Shown here: piece after piece, positions 12,701-27,700 of the stretch
How positions within the stretch are numbered: the stretch's first letter is position 1
Layout: each line of letters opens with the position of its first letter
NCBI GenBank assembly: GCA_936450465.1
Contig: OW388296.1
Span: 13,637,867 to 13,701,866 of the forward strand
DNA length: 64,000 nucleotides
Reading direction: 5' to 3'
DNA from: Gibbula magus
Lineage: Eukaryota; Mollusca; Gastropoda; Trochida; Trochidae
The notes under the pieces: generated by a model
Seen by the model: the letters and a program-made list of their open reading frames with translations, nothing else
The model's database searches: none
What the model was told of the DNA's origin: nothing
Program-made: the position numbers and the translations under genes

Positions 12701-15700
12701 CCAGTGTATGATTTAGCAGTGTACTATAGCACACCTACGTTGTAAATATCGCTACAATCAATCATCATTTTGCTATTATATAATCCATATATGACATCAC
12801 AATGCTTTGAAGTTACTAGGAAACATAGCTGACAATGCAATGACATCAATATGCTATATCATAGTGCTGATGATGTTACAATGTTGTGACCTCATGAGAT
12901 CCCTCCTAAAGACCAATGGCAGTTGTTGCTAAGATATAGTCATCCTTTCACTAACAACTGATGAGAAATCACTTTGGATAATAATTAAACTCTCACCCTT
13001 AGGTCTCTTGACATAAAATACATCAACAATGGTTGATTAAAGTAAAATAAATCAGATATTTGTTACTGGATTCAAGTCATGTTAATATATTTGATACTAG
13101 AAGACACATGGGAATGATCCTCTATGAGTATATGAAGTAAGACTAAACAAGAGGAACTTTTGCTTGTGAACAGTAAATCAGCACTGAAGAATATTTAACA
13201 ATTATATAATTTTGCACTCTGTAACATTACTTTTGGGCTAGTTTGTTTTCAAGCTTATTTATTACACTGGAAAAAGACTACCCCAGACACTCACAAAAAC
13301 ACATAAACATCTTACATCAACCTAGCTTCAAAACACATTTGACAGTTAAAATGGAGGTACTTTATGTCAGCAACTGTTTCAACTCCTCTCAACTTCATCC
13401 CAGCCAGAGCAAACACATTTGCTGTGGGTATCAAATGTTAACATGGCACATTTTGTGAAACATGAACCCTATAGCTTGTATTTCAGGCAACATAAACTTC
13501 TGTTTCTTTTCTCGTCATCTTAGTTTTAAAATAAATGTGTTAAAGGGCTGAGTTTAATTTTACTTTTAAATTTGTATTATGAGCCTTGATAAACTTGGCA
13601 TCATCCACCTCTTCTTCAAAAGTAAAAGTACCAAATTTAAAGTGCCAAGAATTATTTTATGTTTACATAATAGTATTTTCATTTTCTCTAGCAAAAACAA
13701 AAAGGCAAACATCTCATAATGAAGGTTTTAGGATGGGGTGGTAATGAAATACAAGACTTTCTTATGTTGCTTTAACATGCCATGTATTTGCACTTGGAAC
13801 GTGCGAGGAAATCTGACACTTCTGAACACAGCCCGCCTGGCTGTCTGTCTGTCTGTATGTGTGTGTGTCTCCAGATCTCCTGTACAGGCAGCCAGTCCAG
13901 TGTAGATCCAGTGTAGAGTTGCTCCATGTATACATGTATATATACACATACAGAGATCATCTAACAGTGATCTAGTCACTCAGTAGTCAGGGTCACGCTA
14001 ACCTGTACCCTTTCCTCTCTAGACTTCATCCAGGGCTCCCATTGGTGCTGAACTATCTTGTTTATTGCAACGTGTATGTTAGTGGCAATAACGAAAATCA
14101 GGCAGCAACATTTTTCTACTTACAAGGCAGTAAAGAGAATGGTTTACGAAACTAAATGCTACTTTTCATGGAAGAAATGGGAGTTCATCTTATGATATGA
14201 AAATTTATAAACATATCTACAAAATGTAGTACATTTTAAAATTGAAATTAAAAGGGATGACCAATTGTATTACATTTATGAATGACATTATTATGACACT
14301 TTTTGTAACTCTGTTTACATAATATCACCTAATCAGTATGGCAGACATTTCACATATAACTACTGTTACTAAGTCATCCAGTGAATTAGGACACAACAGT
14401 CCACTGCACTTATTTTAGCAAATGCAGTTAAACTAGCATAGATAGCCCTATCCAATCAAAACAAAATAGCAATATATTGGTATTTCATTTTCTTTTTTTA
14501 AAATCCCCGAAACTTCACTTAAAAAGATATTCTCCAAGCTATTTTAAATTTAAATGTTTATTACATCTCCTCTTTACCAAATCTTTATCAAACTCATTCA
14601 CACCTTTTTTTTTATTCCCTTTTTTTCAATTAACTGTAAGATTAAGATCATCTTGATTTCCCCCAGATTGGAATCAGGTGTCTGCAATCCAAACCACAAT
14701 GGTATGTAACATCTATTGTATGATATATTTAACGCAAATTTGTCCTAACTTGAATATGTACACTGAACAGTATGCAAAGAACCATTGCTTTTATCACCAA
14801 TTAGAGAGAGAACCCTGATATCAAACATTGACAAAACTACAATATAACATAATCTGAAATGTCAGATTCAACAACGCATGAAAGACTAAATACTGAAATT
14901 AAAAAGATTCAATTATAATACGATCAGGTTATAGTTCTACTCAAATGGATTTTGTTTATGACACCTTGTCAAACATTATAATTAAGTCCTTAGAGACGCT
15001 GTTACACTGAATAAAGTGCATACAAAAATATAAATAAGTGTTACCAATGGTTAAATAATACTCCTGAATCAATAAAAAGATTTCCAAAAAGAATAAACAT
15101 GGTTCTGTTAAGCCATGCGAGTCCATTTCCTCACATTAAAATGACCGCTCAAAGATAGTTCAAGTGATTTGACTAATGTAGCGATACCTAAACACTCAGA
15201 GTAGAGTTTTAAATATGGTACAATGATGGAATGGTCATTCATCTTGCTGTCTGAACTCTCAAATACTACTATGAGACCTACTAATGTACCTCTCACACTG
15301 AAGAGTTCCACACCACTTTATACGTCACGCCATTTTCTTTGAATACGGATAAAGGTTTTCTATGGATACGGATAAAGGTTTTCTATGGATACTGCTCATT
15401 GGGTCGTGTAATGAGATGTATTGTATAAACTTTAATAATAAATGTCAAATTAGAGAAAACATAACATGCAAAAAATGTGCTACAGCGCCTTTAAAAGATC
15501 AACAAATTCAATGTTATAAGTTATAACATATGGTGGATTAACATTTTAATGGCTCGGGGTAATAAGTCGATAACCCCCAAAAGTTACTTTTGAGTAAATC
15601 GAGTTTAAATTTTTTTGTGGGATATCAAATTTGTTAAAATATCAAACTTTAGCAAAAACATGATATACCACATAAAATAATCGATGGTGAAAAATATGGT

Positions 15701-18700
15701 CTTCATATAAAATATATAGTCAGAACTTTCATAGTCTGATTCCTGTGATGGTTTCACATTAGTTAGATCACTTTTGCTGTCAGTATCATAGGTTAGTGAT
15801 GACATTTCCGGCAATACATCCTCGTCACAAAGCATGTTGGACGCCATGTTTTTTGTGGCTTATCAGATTCTTGTAAAAATGAACAAGGAGGATCGTGGCT
15901 TATCCTAAATATGGGAATGATGCAACTCATTTACAATTGAGTTCAGGGGAGACAATTGACTCTAATATGGTAAAGTTACCATTTGCAACCCACAAAATAG
16001 GATTATCTAAAAAAAATCATGATGTGTGGATTGTCTACTTGTTACCCCGAGCCATTCATTTATAGATAAGAATGTTATAACTGTCAAATTAAGCTACAAT
16101 TTCAGACAACACTAAATAAATGTTTTCTGGGTCTCTTTTGGAATCATGCAGCATCTTTAATGGACAGACACAATTATTTTTTATCTTATTAAATCAGATA
16201 TTGTTGATTTCACCAGAGACATAATGTGCTGTTAGAAATTAACATCAACAAACAGCATCTTTTATTGACAAAATTACTTCAAATTACATAGAAAATCTAA
16301 AATCTTCTGGACATGAACATGAATTACCACATGCTTATCATTCTAATGACATGGGTTGTAAACATGAAACTGTGGAACAAGTCCATACAAATTACCTTAC
16401 TCTCATCATATGAATTAATCAATTCACACTTTATATATTTTATATTAAACAGCAATTGATCATATATAACAAAAACCATATATCAATAGAAAATAAAAGT
16501 AAAATCTTTTAAATGATAATTGAGATAAAAAGAACTGATCCTTGTAACAGGCAGTGCTGTGCAGTCTTGTTTTCTCAAGTTTGAAAACAAATAATAAAAA
16601 CATGAATAAAACAAAATTAGGACAGGTATAAATCATTCACAAAAATGATAAAAAAATAAAGTGTAATGTAAATTAAAAGAGACAAACTTTTTCAACAAAA
16701 CGTCAATGGTATACCTTTCACCACAAATCTTCAATCATCCATACTCGCATGTGTCTGCTAGACAAGACTGGCTCTCTCCTGCAATTTGATTGGTCCAGAT
16801 TCTCACTTGGGAAAAATTCTAACCAATGACTAAGCTGGTTACAAGCAGACTGGTTTTGGATTAAATCCTTTGAGGCTACTTTTCATATTGATCAAGTGGC
16901 ATACAGTCATTTATTCTAAACATAGTACTGAATAAGTAATATTCAATATAGAGCAGACATTTGTAATTTCCCCAACATGTCAATCTGACACTTGAACTCC
17001 CAGACGATTTAGATTTCACTTGAAATCTCATTCAATAAATCGATTTGGAACAATCTTATTCAATGTACTAGCTCAATAATCATTACTGGAAAATTTAAAT
17101 TTGACAATAAACCTTCAAAATTTACACTTAGAAGAATGTGCTACAAATAGGATTAACTGGTTTAGCTTGAAGTAGTCACTGTCCAGCTGTATACTTTACA
17201 TCCTTCTTCAGGCCTTGATGCCATTGCTTGATACCAATTTTACGAAATGATGCTTGACCTACCAACCATTGGTTTGTATTGTTTAGTGAGATGTTTTGCA
17301 CAGTATATTGTACTCAGTTTGATGTTATCAAACCATGGCACACACCTACTGTTTGGGCCAAGGTTCTTGCTACTGCTCTAATAACTGGTCTTTGGCATAG
17401 ATCTGTAAGTAGAAAGTTTGCCTATTCCCCCAAATCAATCAGTGAATCATAGTGATATCATGAATTGTAACCCATATATTGATGTTAATTTCAATAACCC
17501 GTTTCTGTTTGAAAGCTTAGGATTTATAAATTATAAACTAAAGATAAGGGTTTTCAAAAACATAATTCTGTTCCAAAACATGTGCCAACAACCGACCTAA
17601 GAAAATTTGTTACTTATTCTACAGGTTTATTATTTTTTTCAAAGAAACCCATGCATTTCAGATAAATCTTGTCAAAGATAAAATCATGAGAGCCCATGGT
17701 TTCAGTGTTAAAGGTTCCAACTAAATAGCTAAATCCTGAATAAAATGCAATCATAAAACACTAACGCAAATATGATAAAGCAATATAGATCAAAAGCATC
17801 CCCCTTTTCAGACGTTGAAAACCCTCTTTGCCTTTCCAGGGTGATGTCATGGATGTGATCAATTCAAATGATATTATTCCTACATCTTCCATGTCCACAA
17901 TGTCTTCTTTTAAGGTCTCAACATCCTTCACCTATGGTGTAACTATCTACCAAACCAGTCTGCTGGAACCAGTTTTGGCCAAATTGTGAGTTTACAGTTT
18001 CCAATGGTGCAAAAAGAAGATATAGTTTGCACGACTATTATCATGCAAAGTTTTCACAATTCATGCCAAGTTGATCCATTTTAGGGAAGTCAGAGTTAGA
18101 AAAGACTAACAGTACATCATTGAAACTAAAGGCAGGTACCTAATACAGCATTGATCTAGAGGGAGGTAACTCTCAGAACAAAGGGAGAGAACTAAGTAAG
18201 CGACAACACTGACTGCACAACACTCACTGCATAGCATTGCATTGATAGAAACAGTTAATATTTCCCTTGTATATTACAAATATTTTTAACAATTATTATG
18301 TTGCTGGCATTACCTAGAATCACAATATCAAATCATTTAGAAACATTTTTTCAGTGAAAACAACATCCATTGAATTACCAGTGTTTTAAAAGACATTCAT
18401 GCAAAAAACACATCATTCCTGTTGCTCATATTTTGTCACTATGTAGATATCAAACTCATGAATTAACAACATGAAGATGTACTTGAAATGAGCAAATTAT
18501 TTAAGAAAAGTGTCAAAGAAAAGGGTATAAAGGCATATCAAGTTAACAAATGAAATAATGAATTAAGCATTAAAATCTAAATTATGAATAAGCATAAAAT
18601 ATGTGCAGTGTCGAAAAAATTAAGCTAAAAGTGACAGGTTATGTGAAAAGCTAAACAGATGATTTTGATAAGCATGAACCACCTATATATCTGCAGGTTA

Positions 18701-21700
18701 TAATGTGTGAGAGTGGGCCTCTGGGAGCTAGAGGGAGATCGGTACAACAAAGCAACAACTAAATAAACATCAACAGTTAGTAAGAACTAAATGAACGATG
18801 CACCAAGACTTAATGCAGACAACACGAACACATGAACTGGCAAGCACTGCTTTTCAATGAAGGCGGTCTCCATACAGCATCTTCCACGGCATTCTAACAG
18901 AATCAAGTGTTGTGATTTAACAGGTGGAAATCTAAACTTTGAATTACTACCGGTACATTCGATGGTGTGCAATTTCCATTGGTTGCCTCTGAATAAATGG
19001 TAATTTTTGTCAGAATTTGTGATGAGCATTGGATTCATTCAGTTACGGAATTTAGATATTGACTCGTATTGATACAATATTGACTCACAACGTGTGCATA
19101 TTTAACCAGAAAACTCCTATCCGGGGAGTTTGGTTTGAACATGTGTCCCGCATATGTAAAACTGTTGTATACTTGTTTACAGGGGTCTAAAAGTGAAGGC
19201 ATGATATCACACAGAGGGCAGGATAGAGGTGAGGTGAGGTGAGGTGATTTGGGGTTTAACGCCGCTTACAAGAGTATTTCACTTATATCGCTGCTGCCAG
19301 TATTATGGCAGGGAGAAAGCCTGCAATGCCTGCGAGCATCGGCTGGAACTAGCGAACCATGGGTGGTACTGCATTGAAATTCAGTGTAGCATTGCACCCA
19401 AACCTTACTGCCTGTAAAACAGTTCTCTACTGCAGACATGGTTACCGTGCCCCTGACGGGATTCGAACCCCGGACCTCTTGATCTGAAGCCGAACCACAA
19501 CGCTATCCCGCCCCCGGCAGGATAGAGGCTCTCTGCATAGTTGATATTGTAGCAACAAGAACTTATATATCAAACAGATTTCAGTACTTCCTTGGCAGTG
19601 TTCATGCAACATGCTATTGTTGTGATTTTGTAGTGTAGGTGTAAGTGGAAAAGTTGATTTAAAATGTTAATATTTTCCTAAAGATGATTTTAACGGGAAA
19701 TATCTGTACAGTTCTGCTGTAACCAATTTCACAACTGTTTCTGATAAGCTAAAACAAAGAACTAGCAACGCTGCCTCTAACACAAGCACTGACCAACATC
19801 TAACTAAAATTAGATCACATTGTGGCTAGTTATTGTGACAGTGACAATGTAGGTACTCTAGGGGCATTTTATTGTCGTTTGAATCAGCGTTATACTGGAG
19901 AATGAATGTATAGTTTCATCAAATTTGGTAACATGTTCTTTCAGAAATCATGCTGGACCAAAACTTGTCTACAAACCGTGATGAGAGGAATATGTATTCT
20001 TTTTCTTTGGCTAAGAGATTGGTACCAATCAAATGCTCATAAAAATATTTATTGACAATTTATCGAGACAACTCTCCCCTCCAGTGTTCGTTCCTAGACC
20101 ATCACCAACATGTTTACAAGCCACAATACAATCCAATTCTAATCAAATGAGCATGACGTCTGCATGAAGCTACGATGATGATTTCTTGTAATTATGAACA
20201 TTTCGCAAATTGTTCCCATTACCTTTCGTCATTGTAGCAAGCAATTGTTGCAAGTCGGCCATTTCAGGCCCCAGAAAATCCAACGCGGGGGAGGAAGGGG
20301 AAATAACTCCTGTTGGCTGGTTAGCCTGAGCCAGTATCGACTGCAAGAAATCAAGCACATGCCAACATGCACACTCAAAACTGAAATCATGCAAACAAGA
20401 AATTAAAACAAATTTACAACATGAACTAATTCAACAAGCGTCAAACTTTGGGTATGGATTTTGATCTTTTGGTTTATAGTTTTAGTTTAGTAAAGGGATA
20501 TTTGTATATTGTGATCATAGGATTTTTTGTTTCACATGAATTTTCAAGGTAAACTAAATAATGAAGATGGAGGGATAGGCATAAAATGATAACACAGATT
20601 CCCAAATTTGATTTCAATTAAATCAATTCTTCTTCATTTTCCTTAACTTTTGATTCCCTAATGTGCCTAACCACGTGAGTGGTAAGATTCTAATTGGTCT
20701 CTACAGCTGAAAAGGCAAAATATTGAATCATAAGAAATAGCTCATTAACGCAATATTTTCACTCAGATTTTTAAATCTTCCCACTTCAATGAAGAGTTTA
20801 CCAGTATTTTTCTCTCCCAACCAATAAAAACTCCACAAAATCCATACTCAAATGAATGACAAAACTTTAAAGAACACTACAACAATTTAAAACAAGTTAG
20901 ACACAATGCTGTGTGCACATGAAGGAAGAAATCTACAACAATATCAATACAATATCATCTTCCAACATAGTTGGAAGAATTCTCTGGGACCCTAACCCAT
21001 TCTCTGTTGCATTATTCTAGATTAGAACACACTGAAACAGTGGAATTTTTATCTAATATTCAGATTACTTTGTTTACTACAATTTAATTTGTACCTACAA
21101 TTTTGGCATTTCTGACCAAAGAAGTATCATGTTTGATCCTCTATGCTACATCACCCCTCCGGTTTTTCATAAGGAAAACTTGTACTCAAATTACCCGCTC
21201 TTGAGTCTTTACAGCCAGATAAAGATGCTACCTTGATTAGGTTGTTGGAGATTTTTAAAAACAACCTTTGGTATGTTGTTTGTATACAAATGAAACAAAT
21301 TGGTTTTCAGCCAATCAGATTGTTAGTTTGCCTTTACACTAAGTTATTTGGTGTTAGTTAACTAGTGCATGTCCAGGACTTGCATGGATTACACTGCTAT
21401 GGTTCTAAACTTTGCTCTTCAAAGCAGAAACCGTCCATTGTCTCCTCCCAAGCCATTTCATTTGAAACTTGTATAGGAGTTTTCCTTGTGAGAAATCTGA
21501 GGGGTATGTAGTCTAGAGGATTGGAACACTACCCTGGGTGACTAAGATAATCTTGGATTGACCAGGCAAAATCATGAACATCAACTACCTAAGTAAATGT
21601 CTTGTAAAAGGTTAGCCTCTCTTCAAAGTATTTGTCAAAATCCTCTATCGCAGTTCTGCACGTTCAACTTAAATATCAAAATAACATAACTTACATAACT

Positions 21701-24700
21701 TTTCTGTGATTATACCTTGTGGTTTTCAGGATAAGAGATACTTGTTCAATGAAATATCAATCATAATAAACTTTATTTTATAATAACTTGATTTATTGAC
21801 TCGTCCTGAATTCATGAATTACTTTCTTAAGAAGGGAATTGTGTGAAAAAGAAACTCCCCAGGTAGCACAGACTTTTCTAGAATAAGAAGGACAAAGGGT
21901 TCATGTATGCTGAAAAACATGTCTTTTTACTACACTTTACCTGCTGAAGGTATATAAGTCAAACCAGTCATGCTTGGTGAATCATTACAACTACCGTATT
22001 CTGTATTGGCCACAACCCCCTCCATTGAAGCACAAAGATGATAGCAGGCTCAGTTAAAGAAGGTAAACCTCAGTAAACATTGTCTTGTAAAAGAAGCCCA
22101 AGAGGAATACAACTACAGTTTGTCTTCTCAGACTATTCTAGCGTCACCCAGTCAAGGGTTAACTCTTTACATACTTTGAGGGCGAATGAGTTACAGGAAT
22201 TAAATCATTAACAAAAGAGTATATCATGGGTTTGAGGAGGGGAGTTAAGTAGGGACACCTGAAGTGGTCTGCACAGCAGATAAAGGGTTAATAATGGAAG
22301 GCAAAGAGTCATTGTCAACTCCACATGTATATCAGCTAAGAGCTGGAAGATGCAACTATGATTATTTCAATGTCAAAACACATCAAACTAGTGAAAATCC
22401 ATGCCATTATTGTTTGTATTTGAAGATAAGACTGCATGCCATAATATGATATTGAATTCAAATGTATGAATGGAAGATGGAAACGGCAGAATATGGCAAA
22501 CCATACCAAATATTTGAAGGTCAATGGTAAGAATTCATGCATGTGATTTATTCCTTAATCATATTATAATACTGAAAACACTATTGTAAATCAATTCTAT
22601 TTTTAATTTAATCTTTGGTCTGCTTGATTGACATTTTAGCTGTTGAGATGATAAGTGTAAGATCATTCTAAGCACCAAATCCAAGGATCACAACTTGTTA
22701 ACAAGGAGAATTTTACAGATAATCCTGGAACGACAGGTAAACGGTTAATACATATTAAAGAAATGTTTGATAAACTAAGTGTGTTGACAATCAAGCAGGT
22801 TTACAATATCTTCTACAATACTTCTATTTGACTTGGAAGTCTGGTATGTTGTCATTCTTTAATGACAGTCTCCCGAGGAATTTAGATGAATAGGTCGGAT
22901 ATATATATAATACCTGAGGTATTCTGCTAACATAATACAGGCGCTGAATAGGATAGTAAAATCAGTGAATAAAACCTATGGTTAAGTGAACAAGTAGAGC
23001 AAAGTGAGAACGACACGATGTCACATCTGTGGGGCATTATTACAGTGGTTTGTCATCGCATGTGCCTATTGCTATCATGTGTGTATTCAGGGATATATTT
23101 GTTGAATGTTTATAAATAGTCTTCTTATCTTATTTAGCTGTATTAAATTAAACACACCGATTCCCAATTCCTTGTGAAATAAATGAGGTTTCTAAAATAT
23201 GCTTACATGTGCATTGCTTTTATTTTGAAATGAATTTTGGTTCTTTGTTTACACTATTTAATTTACAGATTTCTTTTTTTAAACATGATTTAGAATATAA
23301 TTGTTGCTTAGTCACTTTCATTTTTCATTTATATTCATATCAAGATAACAAACCTTGCATAAAGTTAAAATGTATCATGCTTTCATGTTTTTCAACTGGT
23401 GATCATGGCTTATTTACCATATCCATGTTGCACTTTTGACAACAAAAACAAAAGTTCACCAAAGAAACAAAAATCTGCAGTACTTGTACTCCATGTTATA
23501 CATGCCTTGTAGAACAGTGGATATTATCATGATTATATCATAAATGACCTTGACAACTCAACCCCTCTTTACAACACTTTGACTAACCCAAACAAACATC
23601 CAACCAAAAAACAAGGCAAAAGTAATTTATTCTTGCATTCAACAAATTCAAATATTTCTTAAAAGCATAGCAGAATCACATATTTCTACTCAAGCAATGC
23701 ATTCATTAACGCTCTATCAATTATTACTTTATTTCTAAAACCTTCTTTTTCTTAATGTGTATGCATGTTAATAAGATTCTCAAAGCCAGTCAAAAGCACA
23801 TATGCAAATTCCATACCGCTTCACAATTTTGTTCAAACTCTCAGATGACATTCTCTAATCAAGATCTATGAAAATGGAAAACGGATCCAAGTTCGGTCAT
23901 GCATGAATGCATTAAGTACCTTTGACTTATCGGAACGCAACGATCCTGTAGAATGCCATGGGCGTTCAAATACTGCAGCCAATCGCCTAATTGTGGAGCT
24001 TCTATTGAAATAACGGCTAGTATGTCCCAGGCTCTATAATCATGATAATATCCATAGTAAAATTAGTACATATTAGTCACAAATATATGACACATCATTC
24101 ACAAACAAAAATAGTAAACCATGCATTTTTATGAACATTTTCAATTATTTATCTATTTATTACTTGATTTATAGTCTGATCAAATAATGAATTTGATATG
24201 AAAAGCAATTTTAAAAAATAATTATTTACAAAATTCACTTAGCTAAAATCATTTTCTTTGTTAGCAGTGAGGAAATATTCTAATTATTATTTTGTAATGT
24301 GTTATGGAATAATATTAGATTTATAAAATTACATTACTTCAAATTTATATCAACAGACTTGTTACTTTTTATATTGCCACATAAAATTTATAAACTTGAG
24401 AAGAAAGTATTACATGTCACATGTTGTAAATATTGATTATGGTCTGACACGACTCTATAATTATCAAAATCATTTGACAGCTGCATGCGCTAGTATTCAT
24501 AGACTGTCGTTAAGTTCATGCATATTTCAAACTTCCCTCGCAAGGCAAAACTTGCACCAGTCTCGATTACTGGCTAATTTAAATCTTGCCACATTTCCTT
24601 TACTTTCCTATGCTATTGTAGCAGAGCACTCTGTGAAGTTCAGGTGCAATGCCATTACAATAGCACAGGATAGTAAAGGAAATATGGCAAGGTTTTAATT

Positions 24701-27700
24701 AGCCACTGATGAAGACTGGTGCGTGGTGTGACTTACAAGGGAAGTTGGCATATTTCTAAACATGCTGGAAAATATTTATTCTGGAAATCACATGCTTGAT
24801 ATCTGCAGCCATGGTCATACTTAAACAGAGAGTTTAGAGATTCCATAGCTTATCGAGACATTAAACGTAGTGTGATGTGATGCGTGTTTGAATTTTCTCA
24901 AGTCATTGGTTTCTCTTACAATTCATTGCTATTTCGATTTTGCTGTTATTGTTTTGTGTTTATTATTTGATATAAAAAACTGTGAAAATTTATGTTTAAA
25001 TGCTGTTGAGACTATTTTGAAAGCAATTTAAAATCTTTAAAAACTAAATGTCATCGCAGTACAAATTGATTTTAGAGAGATGAAACTGAAGTTTCATTTT
25101 GAAGAAAGTTCAAACATGAGAAAAGAATTGATAGCAATCATTCACAATGGTGAGTTAACCTAAGTATTTCTTCAGATAAACAAATAAACAATTAATAATC
25201 CTAAAATGATAAATTTGATAAGAAACTAGTCAGATCAGATCAGCATTTTAAAACTAAACTGTAGAGAATAGATTGTCGTGTCTTTGTGAACATTGCGATA
25301 AAAAGTTATGTTTTCTTTGAGTAAAATAATAGATGATGTTTGATTTATTTTTTAATGTGTTCTTGGTCAACACATGTCATATTTATTTCTTGTAGATGGA
25401 AAAAGCATTTGGCTTATTGAATGCATGAATGACCTATTTAGCTAATCAGAGATCAGATTCAAAACTGGCATTAGGAACAGCCATAGATTACAGTATCATG
25501 ATATGTACTGATCAGCTTCTGACAATTTATTTAAAGGTCATTAGAATACACTCATAAAAGTGTTGCTAGAATGAATCACTTATATGATGTGAATAAAATT
25601 GAATAGATTGTGTTTATTAAATTATTTACCATTTAAGAACTTATGCAGTGAATACCAAATTATTTAACTTGTTATGATTCAAGAAAGTCTGCAACACAGC
25701 GGTGATTCCAGCGCCACAAAAAAGTTTTTGCATAAATGAAGTCTGCAGATATAGGCTTAAAGAAAATTGGCAGCAATAGTTCCCAACAACTCCTACAAAC
25801 TCTTTACTCATGTCAGAAACTCACCTTCCTCTCTTTGGAAAGATTTTTTCTCAAAGTGGAGAATATTGATAACTAAGGACAGTGGTTAAATTATTGTATA
25901 AATCATAGACAATTATTTCTGTAAATTTAGATCTCCACATTTACAAATTCATAAAATAGTACAAAAAAAGTTTTTTTTTATGAAGGTGATGCGAGAAAAG
26001 TAGTCATTTTCCTTCCTTTTATTTCAACAACTGATGTGTTTAATAAATAACTGATATTTAAATTCAATCATAAATATACCATGCAGTTTACCATATATAA
26101 TAATCTAGATATATGATGCATATGTTTGACTTTGATATTACTCTTAATGCAATTTCTTTCTGAATTTGATTGTTATTCAAATAATAATATTAAAGAATTT
26201 GTCAATCACTAAAATACAGATACCGCTTAAAGGAAATGTAGAGAATGATACAGATATCGAGAGAAGAAATGCTGGCTTTGTCAGGATGACAGGATGAAGA
26301 GGTTTTCAAAACAGAGAGATAAAAAGGTATCGTTAGTTTATTCATTACTTGTATACAAATTGGTCAAATTTAATCTGATGCAAAGCTTGTGCCTTGCTAT
26401 ACAAAACAATAAGATGACTTCTACGCATGCATGCTCAGATCTAATGATTGTCATGGTCATCAGAGATGTATGGGGTCTGGACATTGGTCAATCACACTGA
26501 CCAAAGGGAAAACAAGGGGAATACTAGAAATGAATTTATACAAGAGGGAAATATCATAATGAATTTCATTCTGAAGTAATAATGAACTGGATGAACAAAT
26601 ATCACTAACCAACTAATATTATGCCTTTATTCTCAAACAATATTTGTAAAATTTACTTTCAGTAAAATGCTCATGAACACAACAAGGTCTTGGTATATTC
26701 TTTAAAATCTATTGCACAATCCGAGCATAGTCCATGTAAAGGTTGGGGTATAAACCATTGAGTATAACACAACTAAATGCATGGATGATGATGATGATGA
26801 TTATGAGATTCTCCTTATTGGTGCATGGTGAGGACTCCCGAGTGAAACAAAGCTAAAGTGGAGGGATGAACAATAAAATATGGAGAGCAGAAAGAACAGT
26901 GTGCAAGTTGGCAGAAACTGAAGCTCAGATAAGCAAATCAAACTTTAGAAACCCGTCACCCAGAAATTTCAAACAAAAATGAAGGGAGAAAGGCAGAAAT
27001 AAGCACATTAATTAACAAAGGCTATATTGACAAGGCATTAGTCAGCTCTCCTTTATATTGGACTGGGGATAAAAGCTTTAGTATTCTTCTTTAATACGGA
27101 TTTGATGTGTCAAGGCCAAGGAACATGAACACATTGGCATCCAGTGGCCAGGTTAAATTGTATTGCATTACACGGATCTATAAGTCAGCTCCCACTGCCT
27201 GTATGCCTGCCTGTATGCCTGCCTGTATGCCTGCCATGCCCTCCCTTCATTTTGCATTGACACAAACCTGGGTAGTTTTCCTCATGGGAGAGCTGTCCCT
27301 AGATGCTGTGCGTGACCCTTGGGACACGTTTTGTCCTCCCACTACATTCACTGGAATCTGTACAGATTTGGGGGACGCTGCTATCCGACTAGAATGTTCC
27401 CCACTCCCCAGCTCAGCCCCAGAAACATTAACACGGTCCTTTGATAAAGATAAGCCCACTTTCGGAGGGGGAGCAGGTTTTGGTCCTGGGAGTCCGGGGT
27501 TAAGAACAGGTTTATTTGGTGGGATAGGGGGAGGAGCACCTCGGCCAACAGGAGTTACCTTCCTTGGAGAGTTTCCACCAGCCACATGGAGCGAAATTTT
27601 GCCCCCGGATGGAGTCAATACGGTAGCACTAGAACCTGGAGGTATATTCACACGATGCACAGGGCTCCCATCATTGGCCGTCTCTCCTACAGAAGCACCA

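Larger units (their letters stand above)
11181..20222 (-). other. CTTNBP2 intron 6 (9 kb)
   Basis: Holds the TTAA MITE at 12050, a TIR element at 15549 and a SINE at 19230. The remaining stretches (11.2-12.0, 12.6-15.3, 16.1-19.2 and 19.5-20.2 kb) are AT-rich; I see no further gene there. Confidence 0.6.
20341..27267 (-). other. CTTNBP2 intron 5 (6.9 kb)
   Basis: AT-rich. Contains inverted-repeat elements at 21135-21524 and 24516-24765, a short GAT repeat near 26,785 and a CCTGTATG repeat at 27,197-27,240. No exon seen. Confidence 0.6.

Noticed and set aside
12955..13000. CTGATGAG as a second hammerhead candidate
   Set aside because: No stem II and no GAAA segment follow.
19440..19515. A functional tRNA gene on the minus strand
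   Set aside because: A and B boxes are present, but no acceptor stem or anticodon arm forms; part of a SINE with target duplication.
24700..24725. CTGATGAAG as a hammerhead candidate
   Set aside because: No stem II or GAAA; it belongs to the fold-back arm.
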